From Desmodesmus armatus (lineage: Eukaryota > Chlorophyta > Chlorophyceae > Sphaeropleales > Scenedesmaceae), in assembly GCA_007449985.2 (NCBI GenBank), contig VIIQ02000895.1:1-64000 (forward strand): a stretch of DNA of 64,000 nt, read 5' to 3'. The translations under genes and the position numbers were made by a program. Under the pieces are notes generated by a model that did no database searches, was not told where the DNA came from, and saw only the letters and a program-made list of their open reading frames with translations. Shown piece by piece: positions 33,131 to 44,499 of the stretch (the stretch's first letter is position 1; every line of letters begins with the position of its first letter).

Positions 33131-35455
33131 GAATGAATGAAGGTGTTACACGGGTTTCTCAAGCAACTACGTTGCAACTGAACCCAGCCACGGATGGACA
33201 CAACCAGCACGGAAGGGGGCCGTTCGGACAAACCCCACCATCAAAAGCTTGTCACGCACACTCAGTGTGCTTCCAGATTGCGAACACAGAGATATAATAC
33301 ACTGGAAGGACTGAATGGCGCCAACGGCACTGCTTCTCGCACCTGCAGGGTTGCGACAAGAAAGGGCGGACGGAACAGAAAACAGCGAACACACAGCTGC
33401 GAGCCACAAAACACTCCCACATGTTGCAGTGGGCGCACGTGGGGGCAACTTCACCGACACCACCAGTCGCTGCACTGTTCACAAGCCAGCAGGATAGAAG
33501 TCACACAGCAGCCAGCAACTCACATGTCACCACATGCAGAAGCTCAATGCCTAACTACCCGCAAACCGTTGCCTCCTGACAGCACCACATGCCATGCAAT
33601 GAAAGGCTGCTGTGTGAGCGCAAGCCCCTGCGCCCGCTTAGGGATGATTGCAGAAACCGCAAAGTCAGCCAAGACGCGCCAAAACTCCCCAACAGCAGCA
33701 CGCCCTGCAATGCGCTCTACCGTCAGCAGAGGCAACGCAGGACCTTCTGCTGCCACAGCCCACGCCACTCTGCGGCCAAAGTCAACAGCACCGATGCCAG
33801 CCAGACACACCATGTCCCACACAATATGATGCAACCGGGGATGAGGTTTCACCCCCATCCACAAAGCTGCACACTGCAGGCCGCGGTCAGCAGCCAACCA
33901 AGGGGGGGCGTCGCCCACCCGGTGAGCTCGCAACTGCCCCTCAATCTCCGCCCGCACCGCCCCTGCAACAGGACACTCCCAACAATGGTGCTGTACACCG
34001 GGCTCAGCAGCCCCACATGCTACACAAGAGGTGCCTGTGTGCATGCGCTGGGCCGTAGGGAACGCATCGAGGGTGAGCCGCCATGCAGCCTCCTTGTGCT
34101 CATTAGGCACACGCAGCTTCCACCACCGCCGAAGCACCCGAGTGACCTCGGGCAATTGGCCCACAATTGGCTGCAGCATATCAACAGACAACACCCTCTG
34201 ACGGAAGGCAGCATGCCTGTCAGCAATGGCTGACAGCGCATCCAAGGATTGACACTGGGTAGCTAGCGACACAGTGAGGGCCTCAAGCTTCACCACATCC
34301 CCATTGCGAGTATGCCAGCCCAGATCAGCACACACCCTGTCCCTAGCTGCGGTAAGCTGAGCCTCCGAAACGGCCGGCAGCCGCCCGGATGGCCTACCCC
34401 GCAGCACTGCACGTGCTGCATCCTGCCACGCACTAGGGATGGCCGCGACCAACACAGCCAACTCCTCCCTAGCCACCACCATGTTAGCATACCTAGGGCG
34501 ATGCTGCAACACAGGGTCCCACACATGCATCCTGTATGCCTCCTCCCTTGCCCCCAGGTCAGGAATGGAACAGATAGCCTCAACCAGCTGCAACCAATGC
34601 AGCGCCTGCCCTGCACATTGCAGCTGGGTGAGGCCCAACAAGTCAGGCACCACAAACTCCAACCCCACCATCACTTGCCGCTGCTGTCCATACCAGTCCC
34701 ACTGCTCCCTCTGCGCCACCACCGGATTGGACCACAATGGGACAAAGTAACACCACGGGCCGGGCTGGACCGGGTTAGCGCCCACATGGCGAATATACGG
34801 CAGAGCCCTGATGCCAAGGGCAAAAGCACGCAAGGGGTCTGGCAACAGCTGGCCCCCAGCGTCCCTGAACAAGCGACCCTTGTCACACAAGGCCAAGCCC
34901 CAATAACCCCCACCAGGCACCACCGGCACATGGTGCTGCAACAGCTCCCTGCTGACTGCAACCCAAGGCTTGCGAGCATCCCCCACCAACACTTGCACTG
35001 CCTCACAAGCCAGGCGAGAGTGAAGGTGGGCCCGCACTGGCAGCAGACCCAAACCTCCCTCCCTAGGGTGGGCCTACATACACGCCCTGGGCACCCCTGG
35101 TGCCCGTCGCTGATCATCATCAGGGCCCAGGCCAGCATCAACAAGGGCAGAGGCCCATTTGATTAGTTGCCTGGCATGCTCAGCTGGCAGGGCCCCAGCA
35201 AAGTGTGCATGATACAACAGTGTGGAGATAGCGTACCCATTGAACGCGAAAGCCCGGCCAAACATGGACAGGTCAGGGATGCGGCTGATCTTCTGCACCC
35301 GTTCCCGCACAATGCTCAGCCGATGCTCCCAATCCACTCCAACCACCCCCACACTGCCAAAGACAACCCCCAGGCTTTTGCAGGTGTCACGCACCGCCAT
35401 GCCTGCCACAGGGGCAGGATCCACCACCGCTTGGCCCAAAGGCAACAGTTGACAC
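33131..35455 (-). mobile_element. LINE-A copy, 2.3 kb, 5'-truncated
   Basis: The 3' end, on the minus strand, is ...CCGTGTAACACC(TTCATTCATTC). The 3' UTR occupies 33131-33543 and the coding part continues to 35455, where it breaks off at agttgacact. The other long copy continues past this point at 40554 into further coding sequence. Confidence 0.9.
33544..35445 (-). pseudogene. LINE-A ORF2 C-terminal part with one nonsense codon
   Basis: Encodes the region after the RT catalytic core (LGQAVVDPAPVAGMAVRDTC) through the cysteine-rich motif CVACGAAEPGVQHHCWECPV, typical of the C-terminus of many non-LTR retrotransposons. A TAG at about 35073 replaces the Glu codon present in the copy at 38.2-40.9 kb (ACM-stop against ACMEAHPREG). 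The frame is otherwise open. Confidence 0.85.
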
Positions 35456-36001
35456 TAGAGTCTTCTTTTGAAGAAGAAGGGGTTACAGGGCGACACACGC
35501 AGCTACGCTGCAACGTCACCCAGCATTGGAAGGGAACCAAAGTCCTTTGCAGGACCTTTTGGTGTCTTCTGAAATGAATGAAGGTGTTACACAGGTTTCT
35601 CAAGCAACTACGTTGCAACTGAACCCAGCCACGGTGTCTGGTGTCTTCTTCTTGGTGTCTTCTTGGTGTCTTCTTCTTGGTGTCTTCTGAATGAATGAAG
35701 GTGTTACACGGGTTTCTCAAGCAACTACGTTGCAACTGAACCCAGCCACGGATGGACACAACCAGCACGGAAGGGGGCCGTTCGGACAAACCCCACCATT
35801 GGTGTCTTCTTTTGGTTGAATGAATGAATGAAGGTGTTACACGGGTTTCTCAAAATGAATGAATGAAGGTGTTACACGGGTTTCTCAAGCAACTACGTTG
35901 CAACTGAACCCAGCAACGGATGGACACAACCAGCACGGAAGGGGGCCGTTCGGACGGGTTTCTCAAGCAACTCTTCTTTTGGTCTCGTCTTCCGAAGAAG
36001 T
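35456..36001 (-). mobile_element. Cluster of very short LINE tail insertions
   Basis: Family B tail 35470-35562 (gaagaagaaggggttacagg start). Family A tails at 35574-35632, 35692-35802, 35817-35853 and 35854-35970. Spacers are made of ggtgtcttctt words. At 35853 one copy is cut after gtttctcaa and the next begins at once with aatgaatgaatg, showing insertion into an existing tail. Confidence 0.85.
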
Positions 36002-36759
36002 AATGAATGAATGAAGGTGAATGAATGAATGAAGGTGAATGAAGGTGTTACACGGGTTTCTCAAGCAACTACGTTGCAACTGAACCCAGCCACGGATGGA
36101 CACAACCAGCACGGAAGGGGGCCGTTCGGACAAACCCCACCATCAAAAGCTTGTCACGCACACTCAGTGTGCTTCCAGATTGCGAACACAGAGATATAAT
36201 ACACTGGAAGGACTGAATGGCGCCAACGGCACTGCTTCTGGAATGAATGAAGGTGAATGAATGAATGAAGGTGTTACACGGGTTTCTCAAGCAACTACGT
36301 TGCAACTGAACCCAGCCACGGATGGACACAACCAGCACGGAAGGGGGCCGTTCGGACAAACCCCACCATCAAAAGATTGTCACGCACACTCAGTGTGCTT
36401 CCAGATTGCGAACACAGAGATATAATACACTGGAAGGACTGAATGGCGCCAACGGCACTGCTTCTCGCACCTGCAGGGTTGCGACAAGAAAGGGCGGACG
36501 GAACAGAAAACAGCGAACACACAGCTGCGAGCCACAAAACACTCCCACATGTTGCAGTGGGCGCACGTGGGGGCAACTTCACCGACACCACCAGTCGCTG
36601 CACTGTTCACAATGAATGAAGGTGAATGAATGAAGGTGAATGAAGGTGTTACACGGGTTTCTCAAGCAACTACGTTGCAACTGAACCCAGCCACGGATGG
36701 ACACAACCAGCACGGAAGGGGGCCGTTCGGACAAACCCCACCATCAAAAGATTGTGAAG
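36002..36759 (-). mobile_element. Three consecutive LINE-A 3' fragments
   Basis: Copies 36002-36239, 36240-36612 and 36613-36759, each starting with (AATG)n AAGGTG on the plus strand and truncated at a different point. Several start with extra units of aatgaatgaatgaaggtg, as if two or three minimal insertions occurred in series. Confidence 0.85.
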
Positions 36760-37611
36760 ATGAATGAAGGTGAATGAATGAAGGTGTTACACGGGTTTCT
36801 CAAGCAACTACGTTGCAACTGAACCCAGCCACGGATGGACACAACCAGTACGGAAGGGGGCCGTTCGGACAAACCCCACCATCAAAAGCTTGTCACGCAC
36901 ACTCAGTGTGCTTCCAGATTGCGAACACAGAGATATAATACACTGGAAGGACTGAATGGCGCCAACGGCACTGCTTCTCGCACCTGCAGGGTTGCGATAA
37001 GAAAGGGCGGACGGAACAGAAAACAGCGAACACACAGCTGCGAGCCACAAACCACTCCCACATGTTGCAGTGGGCGTACGTGGGGGCAACTTCACCGACA
37101 CCACCGGTCGCTGCACTGTTCACAAGCCAGCAGAACAGAAGTCACACAGCAGCCAACAACTCACATGTCAACACATGCAGACGCTCAATGCCTAACTACT
37201 CGCAAACCGTTGCCTCCTGACAGCACAACATGCCATGCAATGAAAGGCTGCTGTGTGAGCGCAAGCCCCTGCGCCCGCTTAGGGATGATTGCAGAAACCG
37301 CAAAGTCAGCCAAGACGCGCCAAAACTCCCCAACAGCAGCACGCCCTGCAATGCGCTCTACCGTCAGCAGAGGCAGTGCAGGGCCTTCTGCTGCCACAGC
37401 CCAAGCCACTCTGCGGCCAAAGTCAACAGCACCTATGCCAGCCAGACACACCATGTCCCACACAACATGATGCAGCCGGGGATGAGGTTTCACCCCCATC
37501 CACAAAGCTGCACACTGCAGGCCGCGATCAGCAGCCAACCAAGGGGGGCTGTCGCCCACCCGGTGAGCTCGCAACTGCCCCTCAATCTCCGCCCGCACCG
37601 CCCCTGCAACA
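36760..37611 (-). mobile_element. LINE-A copy, 0.85 kb
   Basis: Includes the complete 3' UTR and the last 137 codons of ORF2 (complement 37185-37598, open frame), truncated 5' just after CCTGCAAC and followed by another tail. Confidence 0.9.
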
Positions 37612-38226
37612 TGAAGGTGAATGAATGAATGAAGGTGAATGAATGAATGAAGGTGTTACACGGGTTTCTCAAGCAACTACGTTGCAACTGAACCCAGCCA
37701 CGGATGGACACAACCAGTACGGAAGGGGGCCGTTCGGACAAACCCCACCATCAAAAGCTTGTCACGCACACTCAGTGTGCTTCCAGATTGCGAAAACAGA
37801 GATATAATACACTGGAAGGACTGAATGGCGCCAACGGCACTGCTTCTCGCACCTGAATGAATGAAGGTAGAAGAAGAAGAAGAAGAAGGGGTTACAGGGC
37901 GACACACGCAGCTACGCTGCAACGACACCCAGCATCGGAAGGGAACCAAAGTCCTTTGCAGGACCTACAAGGACGGGAACAGACAGCACGGAAAGGAGAG
38001 AACCCGCCACCATAGATGTCAATGAAGGTAATGAATGAATGAAGGTAGAAGAAGAAGAAGGGGAATGAAGGTGTTCCACGGGTGTACCGAAGAAGTAGTG
38101 AATGAATGAATGAATGAAGGTGTTACACGGGTTTCTCAAGCAACTACGTTGCAACTGAACCCAGCCACGGAAGAAGAAGAAGGGGTTACAGGGCGACACA
38201 CGCAGCTACGCTGCAACCAGCCACGG
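37612..38226 (-). mobile_element. Mixed LINE-A and LINE-B tail fragments
   Basis: A tail 37612-37853; B tail 37867-38021 (identical in type to 41460-41600); minimal A/B pieces 38022-38097, including a variant ggtgttccacgggtgtacc; A tail 38098-38169; B tail 38170-38226. Confidence 0.8.
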
Positions 38227-40945
38227 AATGAATGAATGAAGGTGTTACACGGGTTTCTCAAGCAACTACGTTGCAACTGAACCCAGCCACGGATGGACAC
38301 AACCAGTACGGAAGGGGGCCGTTCGGACAAACCCCACCATCAAAAGCTTGTCACGCACACTCAGTGTGCTTCCAGATTGCGAACACAGAGATATAATACA
38401 CTGGAAGGACTGAATGGCGCCAACGGCACTGCTTCTCGCACCTGCAGGGTTGCGATAAGAAAGGGCGGACGGAACAGAAAACAGCGAACACACAGCTGCG
38501 AGCCACAAACCACTCCCACATGTTGCAGTGGGCGTACGTGGGGGCAACTTCACCGACACCACCGGTCGCTGCACTGTTCACAAGCCAGCAGAACAGAAGT
38601 CACACAGCAGCCAACAACTCACATGTCAACACATGCAGACGCTCAATGCCTAACTACTCGCAAACCGTTGCCTCCTGACAGCACAACATGCCATGCAATG
38701 AAAGGCTGCTGTGTGAGCGCAAGCCCCTGCGCCCGCTTAGGGATGATTGCAGAAACCGCAAAGTCAGCCAAGACGCGCCAAAACTCCCCAACAGCAGCAC
38801 GCCCTGCAATGCGCTCTACCGTCAGCAGAGGCAGTGCAGGGCCTTCTGCTGCCACAGCCCAAGCCACTCTGCGGCCAAAGTCAACAGCACCTATGCCAGC
38901 CAGACACACCATGTCCCACACAACATGATGCAGCCGGGGATGAGGTTTCACCCCCATCCACAAAGCTGCACACTGCAGGCCGCGATCAGCAGCCAACCAA
39001 GGGGGGCTGTCGCCCACCCGGTGAGCTCGCAACTGCCCCTCAATCTCCGCCCGCACCGCCCCTGCAACAGGACACTCCCAACAATGGTGCTGTACACCGG
39101 GCTCCGCAGCCCCACAGGCTACACAAGAGGTGCCTGTGTGCATGCGCTGAGCCGTAGGGAACGCATCGAGGGTGAGCCGCCATGCAGCCTCCTTGTGCTC
39201 ATTAGGCACACGCAGCTTCCACCACCGCCGAAGCACCCGAGTGACCTCGGGCAACTCGCCCACAATTGGCTGCAACATATCAACAGACAACACCCTCTGA
39301 CGGAAGGCAGCATGCCTGTCAGCAATGGCTGACAGCGCATCCAAGGATTGACACTGGGTGGCCAGCGACACAGTGAGGGACTTAAGCTCCACCACATCCC
39401 CATTGCGAGTATGCCAACCCAGATCAGCACACACCCTGTCCCTAGCTGCGGTAAGCTGAGCCTCTGAAACGGCCGGCAGCCGCCCGGATGGCCTACCCCG
39501 CAGCACTACACGTGCTGCATCCTGCCACGCACTAGGGATTGCCGCCACCAACACAGCCAGCTCCTCCCTAGCCACCACCATGTTAGCATACCTAGGGCGA
39601 TGCTGCAACACAGGGTCCCACACATGCATCCTGTATGCCTCCTCCCTTGCCCCCAGGTCAGGGATGGAACAGATAGCCTCAACCAGCTGCAGCCAATGCA
39701 GCGCCTGCCCTGCACATTGCAGCTGGGTGAGGCCAAACAAGTCAGGCACAACAAACTCCAACCCCACCATCACTTGCCGCTGCTGTCCATACCAGTCCCA
39801 CTGCTCCCTCTGCGCCACCACCGGATTGGACCACAATGGGACATAGTAACACCACGGGCCGGGCTGGACCGGGTTAGCGCCCACATGGCGAATATACGGC
39901 AGAGCCCTGATGCCAAGGGCAAAAGCACGCAAGGGGTCTGGCAACAGCTGGCCCCCAGCGTCCCTGAACAACCGACCCCTGTCACACAAGGCCAAGCCCC
40001 AACAACCCCCACCAGGCACCACCGGCACATGGTGCTGCAACAGTTCCCTGCTGACTGCAACCCAAGGCTTGCGAGCATCCCCCACCAACACTTGCACTGC
40101 CTCACAAGCCAGGCGAGAGTGAAGGTGGGCCCGCACTGGCAGCAGACCCAAACCTCCCTCCCTAGGGTGGGCCTCCATACACGCCCTGGGCACCCCTGGT
40201 GCCCGTCGCTGATCATCATCAGGGCCCAGGCCAGCATCAACAAGGGCAGAGGCCCATTTGATAAGTTGCCTGGCATGCTCAGCTGGCAGGGCCCCAGCAA
40301 AGTGTGCATGATACAACAGTGTGGAGATGGCATACCCATTGAACGCAAAAGCACGACCAAACATGGACAGGTCAGGGATGCGGCTGATCCTCTGCACCCG
40401 TTCCCGCACAATGCCCAGCCGATGCGCCCAATCCACTCCAACCACCCCCACACTGCCAAAGACAACCCCCAGGCTTTTGCAGGTGTCACGCACCGCCATG
40501 CCTGCCACAGGGGCAGGGTCCACCACCGCTTGGCCCAAAGGCAACAGTTGACACTTGGGCGGCTGCACCCGCTGGCCTGTAGCATCCCCATACACCGACA
40601 AATGCTCCAGCAGACCAGAAACATCAGCCTCCCCAGGCAGGAGGGGCTCCACATCATCAGCATACTGTGTGGCGACCAGCCTGCCGGCTGCAACATCAAT
40701 ACCAATGCCACACTGCTTCAGATGGCAGAGCAACGCCTGCCCTGCAAACATGTACATCAGGGGTGCCAGAGGGCAGCCCTGCCTAACCCCAGCACCACAC
40801 TGAAAGAAAGAGCTCTGAAAGCCGTTGACAACTGCACATGTCAGAGTGTCTGTCAACAGCAGCTTCATCCACTGCAGAAACCCGGCACCCACCCCAAGGG
40901 TCTCCCCAGCTGCAAACAGAAACTCCCTCGACACAGTGTCATAAC
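38227..40945 (-). mobile_element. LINE-A copy, 2.7 kb, longest in the window
   Basis: Contains the complete 3' end and coding sequence up to within the RT domain, where it is truncated at YDTVSREF (40943). It is followed by a B-type tail word (gaagaagaagaaggggttac). Confidence 0.9.
38643..40943 (-). CDS. LINE-A ORF2, C-terminal two-thirds (RT core, zinc motif)
   Basis: An uninterrupted frame of about 766 LINE codons, fused at its 5' end to the tail of the next element. RT motifs: GAGVRQGCPLAPLMYMFAGQ and the catalytic box QYADDVEPLL (complement of about 40651-40668). A long linker follows, then CVACGAAEPGVQHHCWECPV (C-x2-C...H...C) and a C-terminal segment ending VVRH. The endonuclease and RT N-terminal motifs are missing, so this copy cannot be autonomous. 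The QG...P and YADD motifs place it among non-LTR elements, not gypsy. The clade cannot be set without the endonuclease; a Zepp/L1-type algal LINE is plausible. Confidence 0.85.
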   Translation of the reverse strand, partial: YDTVSREFLFAAGETLGVGAGFLQWMKLLLTDTLTCAVVNGFQSSFFQCGAGVRQGCPLAPLMYMFAGQALLCHLKQCGIGIDVAAGRLVATQYADDVEPLLPGEADVSGLLEHLSVYGDATGQRVQPPKCQLLPLGQAVVDPAPVAGMAVRDTCKSLGVVFGSVGVVGVDWAHRLGIVRERVQRISRIPDLSMFGRAFAFNGYAISTLLYHAHFAGALPAEHARQLIKWASALVDAGLGPDDDQRRAPGVPRACMEAHPREGGLGLLPVRAHLHSRLACEAVQVLVGDARKPWVAVSRELLQHHVPVVPGGGCWGLALCDRGRLFRDAGGQLLPDPLRAFALGIRALPYIRHVGANPVQPGPWCYYVPLWSNPVVAQREQWDWYGQQRQVMVGLEFVVPDLFGLTQLQCAGQALHWLQLVEAICSIPDLGAREEAYRMHVWDPVLQHRPRYANMVVAREELAVLVAAIPSAWQDAARVVLRGRPSGRLPAVSEAQLTAARDRVCADLGWHTRNGDVVELKSLTVSLATQCQSLDALSAIADRHAAFRQRVLSVDMLQPIVGELPEVTRVLRRWWKLRVPNEHKEAAWRLTLDAFPTAQRMHTGTSCVACGAAEPGVQHHCWECPVAGAVRAEIEGQLRAHRVGDSPPWLAADRGLQCAALWMGVKPHPRLHHVVWDMVCLAGIGAVDFGRRVAWAVAAEGPALPLLTVERIAGRAAVGEFWRVLADFAVSAIIPKRAQGLALTQQPFIAWHVVLSGGNGLRVVRH

Positions 40946-41437
40946 CAGCCACGGAAGAAGAAGAAGAAGGGGTTACAGCCACGGATGGAATGAATGAATG
41001 AAGGTGTTACACGGGTTTCTCAAGCAACTACGTTGCAACTGAACCCAGCCACGGAATGAATGAATGAAGGTGTTACACGGGTTTCTCAAGCAACTACGTT
41101 GCAACTGAACCCAGCCACGGATGGACACAACCAGCACGGAAGGGGGCCGTTCGGACAAACCCCACCATCAAAAGCTTGTCACGCACACTCAGTGTGCTTC
41201 CAGATTGCGAACACAGAGATATAATACACTGGAATACACCCAGCCACGGAATGACACAACCAGTAGAAGAAGTAGTGAATGAATGAATGAAGGTGTTACA
41301 CGGGTTTCTCAAGCAACTACGTTGCAACTGAACCCAGCCACGGATGGACACATGAATGAAGGTGTTACACGGGTTTCTCAAGCAACTACGTTGCAACTGA
41401 ACCCAGCCACGGATGGACACAACCAGCACGGAAGGGG
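40946..41437 (-). mobile_element. LINE tail fragments
   Basis: A B-tail word at about 40954-40975, then A tails 40988-41055, 41056-41234, 41278-41352 and 41353-41437. The piece 41235-41277 contains shuffled bits of the same tail (cccagccacggaatgacaca). Confidence 0.85.
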
Positions 41438-41439
41438 AA

Positions 41440-42435
41440 GAAGTAGTGAAGAAGAAGAAGAAGAAGGGGTTACAGGGCGACACACGCAGCTACGCTGCAA
41501 CGACACCCAGCATCGGAAGGGAACCAAAGTCCTTTGCAGGACCCACAAGGACGGGAACAGACAGCACGGAAAGGAGAGAACCCGCCACCATAGATGTCTG
41601 CAGAGGAGACTGTCTGAAAGGAGGGGACCACAGGCAAGGCTTCAACCCCACAAAGCCAGCCACACAGACAAGAGGGCTTCCACCAGTACCAAGCCGAACA
41701 CACACCCCCATGCCCCCGGGGCGACCACTTCGAACACAATGTGGAAGAAAGGCTCCAGCTGTGCTGCGATACACACCCCCAAGACAGGTGCCCGGGGTGT
41801 CAGAGCGACACCTTTGTATACCGGGCTGCCCCAAGTCAGCGCGCCCAAGCACCTGCACCGTTCACAGGCCAGCAACACTGCCCCCTACAACCAGGCCCAA
41901 GGCCACTGCACGGCCCTTGCCTGCGTTCTGCTGCCACTGCTGCTGCACACCAGCACCTGCCTGCTGACTCAGCGGACTGCTGCTGATCCAGCCAAAGCTG
42001 CTGCTGCTGCTGTAAACGCGACCAAACCACGGCACAGTGAAGATAACCAACACTGTACGTGATGCTGCACGCCAGCTGCTGCTCCAGCTCCAGCTCCAGC
42101 TCTCCAGCTACTGCTGTCAACTGCTACTGCCCCACCGTGCCGACAGCCCACTGTGCTGGCCAAACGCCGGTCCGAAACAGCCACAACACAAACACAGAAA
42201 CCAACAAAAACAAGGGACCACACAACAACCCCAGCGAGAGGCCAACGTGAAAGGCCCACGTCAGCACATCGCGATGGCTGAGCTCAGCCCGTGCTGCACA
42301 GGCTGCCTCCTGATCCGCGGCACAGACACAAGAGGAATTAACTACTGACTATAATAGGGGCGAAACACACCAGCGAGGCTGGGCTGGGACAGCCCCTGGC
42401 GCATGTTGCAGCGCCGTGCTGATGCGAGGCAGTTT
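41440..42435 (-). mobile_element. LINE-B copy, 1.0 kb 3' part
   Basis: The 3' tail on the minus strand is ...GTAACCCC(TTC)n. The first about 150 bases equal the B tails at 37867-38021. Upstream, the minus strand has reading frames without a recognised domain, and the plus strand is rich in gctgctgct. It differs from LINE-A except in tail design. Confidence 0.7.
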
Positions 42436-43566
42436 TTTGAATGAATGAATGAAGGTGTTACACGGGTTTCTCAAGCAACTACGTTGCAACTGAACCCAGC
42501 CACGGATGGACACAACCAGTACGGAAGGGGGCCGTTCGGACAAACCCCACCATCAAAAGCTTGTCACGCACACTCAGTGTGCTTCCAGTTTGCGAAAACA
42601 GAGATATAATACACTGGAAGGACTGAATGGCGCCAACGGCACTGCTTCTCGCACCTGCAGGGTTGCGATAAGAAAGGGCGGACGGAACAGAAAACAGCGA
42701 ACACACAGCTGCGAGCCACAAACCACTCCCACATGTTGCAGTGGGCGTACGTGGGGGCAACTTCACCGACACCACCGGTCGCTGCACTGTTCACAAGCCA
42801 GCAGAACAGAAGTCACACAGCAGCCAACAACTCACATGTCAACACATGCAGACGCTCAATGCCTAACTACTCGCAAACCGTTGCCTCCTGACAGCACAAC
42901 ATGCCATGCAATGAAAGGCTGCTGTGTGAGCGCAAGCCCCTGCGCCCGCTTAGGGATGATTGCAGAAACCGCAAAGTCAGCCAAGACGCGCCAAAACTCC
43001 CCAACAGCAGCACGCCCTGCAATGCGCTCTACCGTCAGCAGAGGCAGTGCAGGGCCTTCTGCTGCCACAGCCCAAGCCACTCTGCGGCCAAAGTCAACAG
43101 CACCTATGCCAGCCAGACACACCATGTCCCACACAACATGATGCAACCGGGGATGAGGTTTCACCCCCATCCACAAAGCTGCACACTGCAGGCCGCGATC
43201 AGCAGCCAACCAAGGGGGGCTGTCGCCCACCCGGTGAGCTCGCAACTGCCCCTCAATCTCCGCCCGCACCGCCCCTGCAACAGGACACTCCCAACAATGG
43301 TGCTGTACACCGGGCTCCGCAGCCCCACAGGCTACACAAGAGTGAATGAATGAAGGTGTTACACGGGTTTCTCAAGCAACTACGTTGCAACTGAACCCAG
43401 CCACGGATGGACACAACCAGCACGGAAGGGGGCCGTTCGGACAAACCCCACCATCAAAAGCTTGTCACGCACACTCAGTGTGCTTCCAGATTGCGAACAC
43501 AGAGATATAATACACTGGAAGGACTGAATGGCGCCAACGGCACTGCTTCTCGCACCTGCAGGGTTT
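42436..43566 (-). mobile_element. Two further LINE-A 3' copies
   Basis: 42436-43342 (0.9 kb, with the last 137 ORF2 codons in complement 42856-43269) and 43343-43566 (3' UTR only). Confidence 0.9.
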
Positions 43567-44122
43567 GAAGAAGAAGAAGAATGAAGGTGTTACACGGGTT
43601 TCTCAAGCAACTACGTTGCAACTGAACCCAGCCACGGATGGACACAACCAGCACGGAAGGGGGCCGTTCGCCTGCAGGGTTGCGACAAGAAAGGGCGGAC
43701 GGAACAGAAAACAGCGAACACACAGCTGCGAGCCACAAAACACTCCCACATGTTGCAGTGGGCGCACGTGGGGGCAACTTCACCGACACCACCAGTCGCT
43801 GCACTGTTCACAAGCCAGCAGGATAGAAGTCACACAGCAGCCAGCAACTCACATGTCACCACATGCAGAAGCTCAATGCCTAACTACCCGCAAACCGTTG
43901 CCTCCTGACAGCACCACATGCCATGCAATGAAAGGCTGCTGTGTGAGCGCAAGCCCCTGCTACACAAGAGGTGCCTGTGTGCATGCGCTGAGCCGTAGGG
44001 AACGCATCGAGGGTGAGCCGCCATGCAGCCTCCTTGTGCTCATTAGGCACACGCAGCTTCCACCACCGCCGAAGCACCCGAGTGACCTCGGGCAACTCGC
44101 CCACAATTGGCTGCAACATATG
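43567..44122 (-). mobile_element. Rearranged LINE-A copy with internal deletions
   Basis: A tail, then a jump from the 3' UTR (ccgttcg) to cctgcagggttgcg at 43671, and a second jump at about 43960 from the ORF2 end to the zinc-motif region. It stops at ctgcaacatat (44120). Sequence beyond is unrelated. Confidence 0.85.
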
Positions 44123-44176
44123 GCAGTTTTACGGCATGCCCAGGCCAGGAAGAAGTAGTGACTTCTGGAGCTGCGC

Positions 44177-44499
44177 TGTCACGTGGATGGAATCCCCGTG
44201 ATGAGCATCTAGAGACCTTTTGGCCACGCCACGTTACAATTGGTAGCGGAGTTAGCCGAGCGCCTATGGTGCGGCGCTCTAGATCCTGCGCCTGTGGAGG
44301 CGTACGTTCGAATCGGGGTGCGGACGGGTTACTCTCCCCCAGGTCCATGTCGGTTCGACGAGTTGCCTACGCGGCGTGATTGAAGGGTTCTCTCCCGAAA
44401 AAGGCTGAGGACAGCCTTTGGTTAGGTGGGGGAGAATTGTCACGTGGATGGAATCCCCGTGATGAGCATCTAGAGACCTTTTGGCCACGCCACGTTACA
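44177..44499 (+). mobile_element. TRIM: miniature LTR retrotransposon
   Basis: Two direct repeats of 62 bp (44177-44238, 44438-44499) start with TGTC and end with TACA. Perfect 5-bp target duplications TGCGC flank the element (44172-44176, 44500-44504). Two bases after the left repeat comes TGGTAGCGGAG (44241-44251), the same primer-binding-site core as the chromovirus. A purine-rich tract (ggtgggggagaa) precedes the right repeat. The 199-bp interior has no coding capacity but contains a tRNA-like stretch with the B-box-like word gttcgaatc. This is the layout of a terminal-repeat retrotransposon in miniature, mobilised by proteins supplied in trans. Confidence 0.9.

Noticed and set aside
33194..41000. 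Long plus-strand frames across the LINE array (for example 39600-40997)
   Set aside because: Antisense shadows of LINE ORF2. They repeat in every copy and carry no domain.
33044..43600. CRISPR-like regular repeats
   Set aside because: Repeats are LINE tails of variable spacing and length with related interiors, and the genome is eukaryotic.
44241..44330. tRNA-Leu-like gene (B-box-like gttcgaatc)
   Set aside because: No matching acceptor stem and the anticodon stem would need a 10-base loop. The stretch lies between the two terminal repeats of the TRIM and overlaps its primer-binding site.
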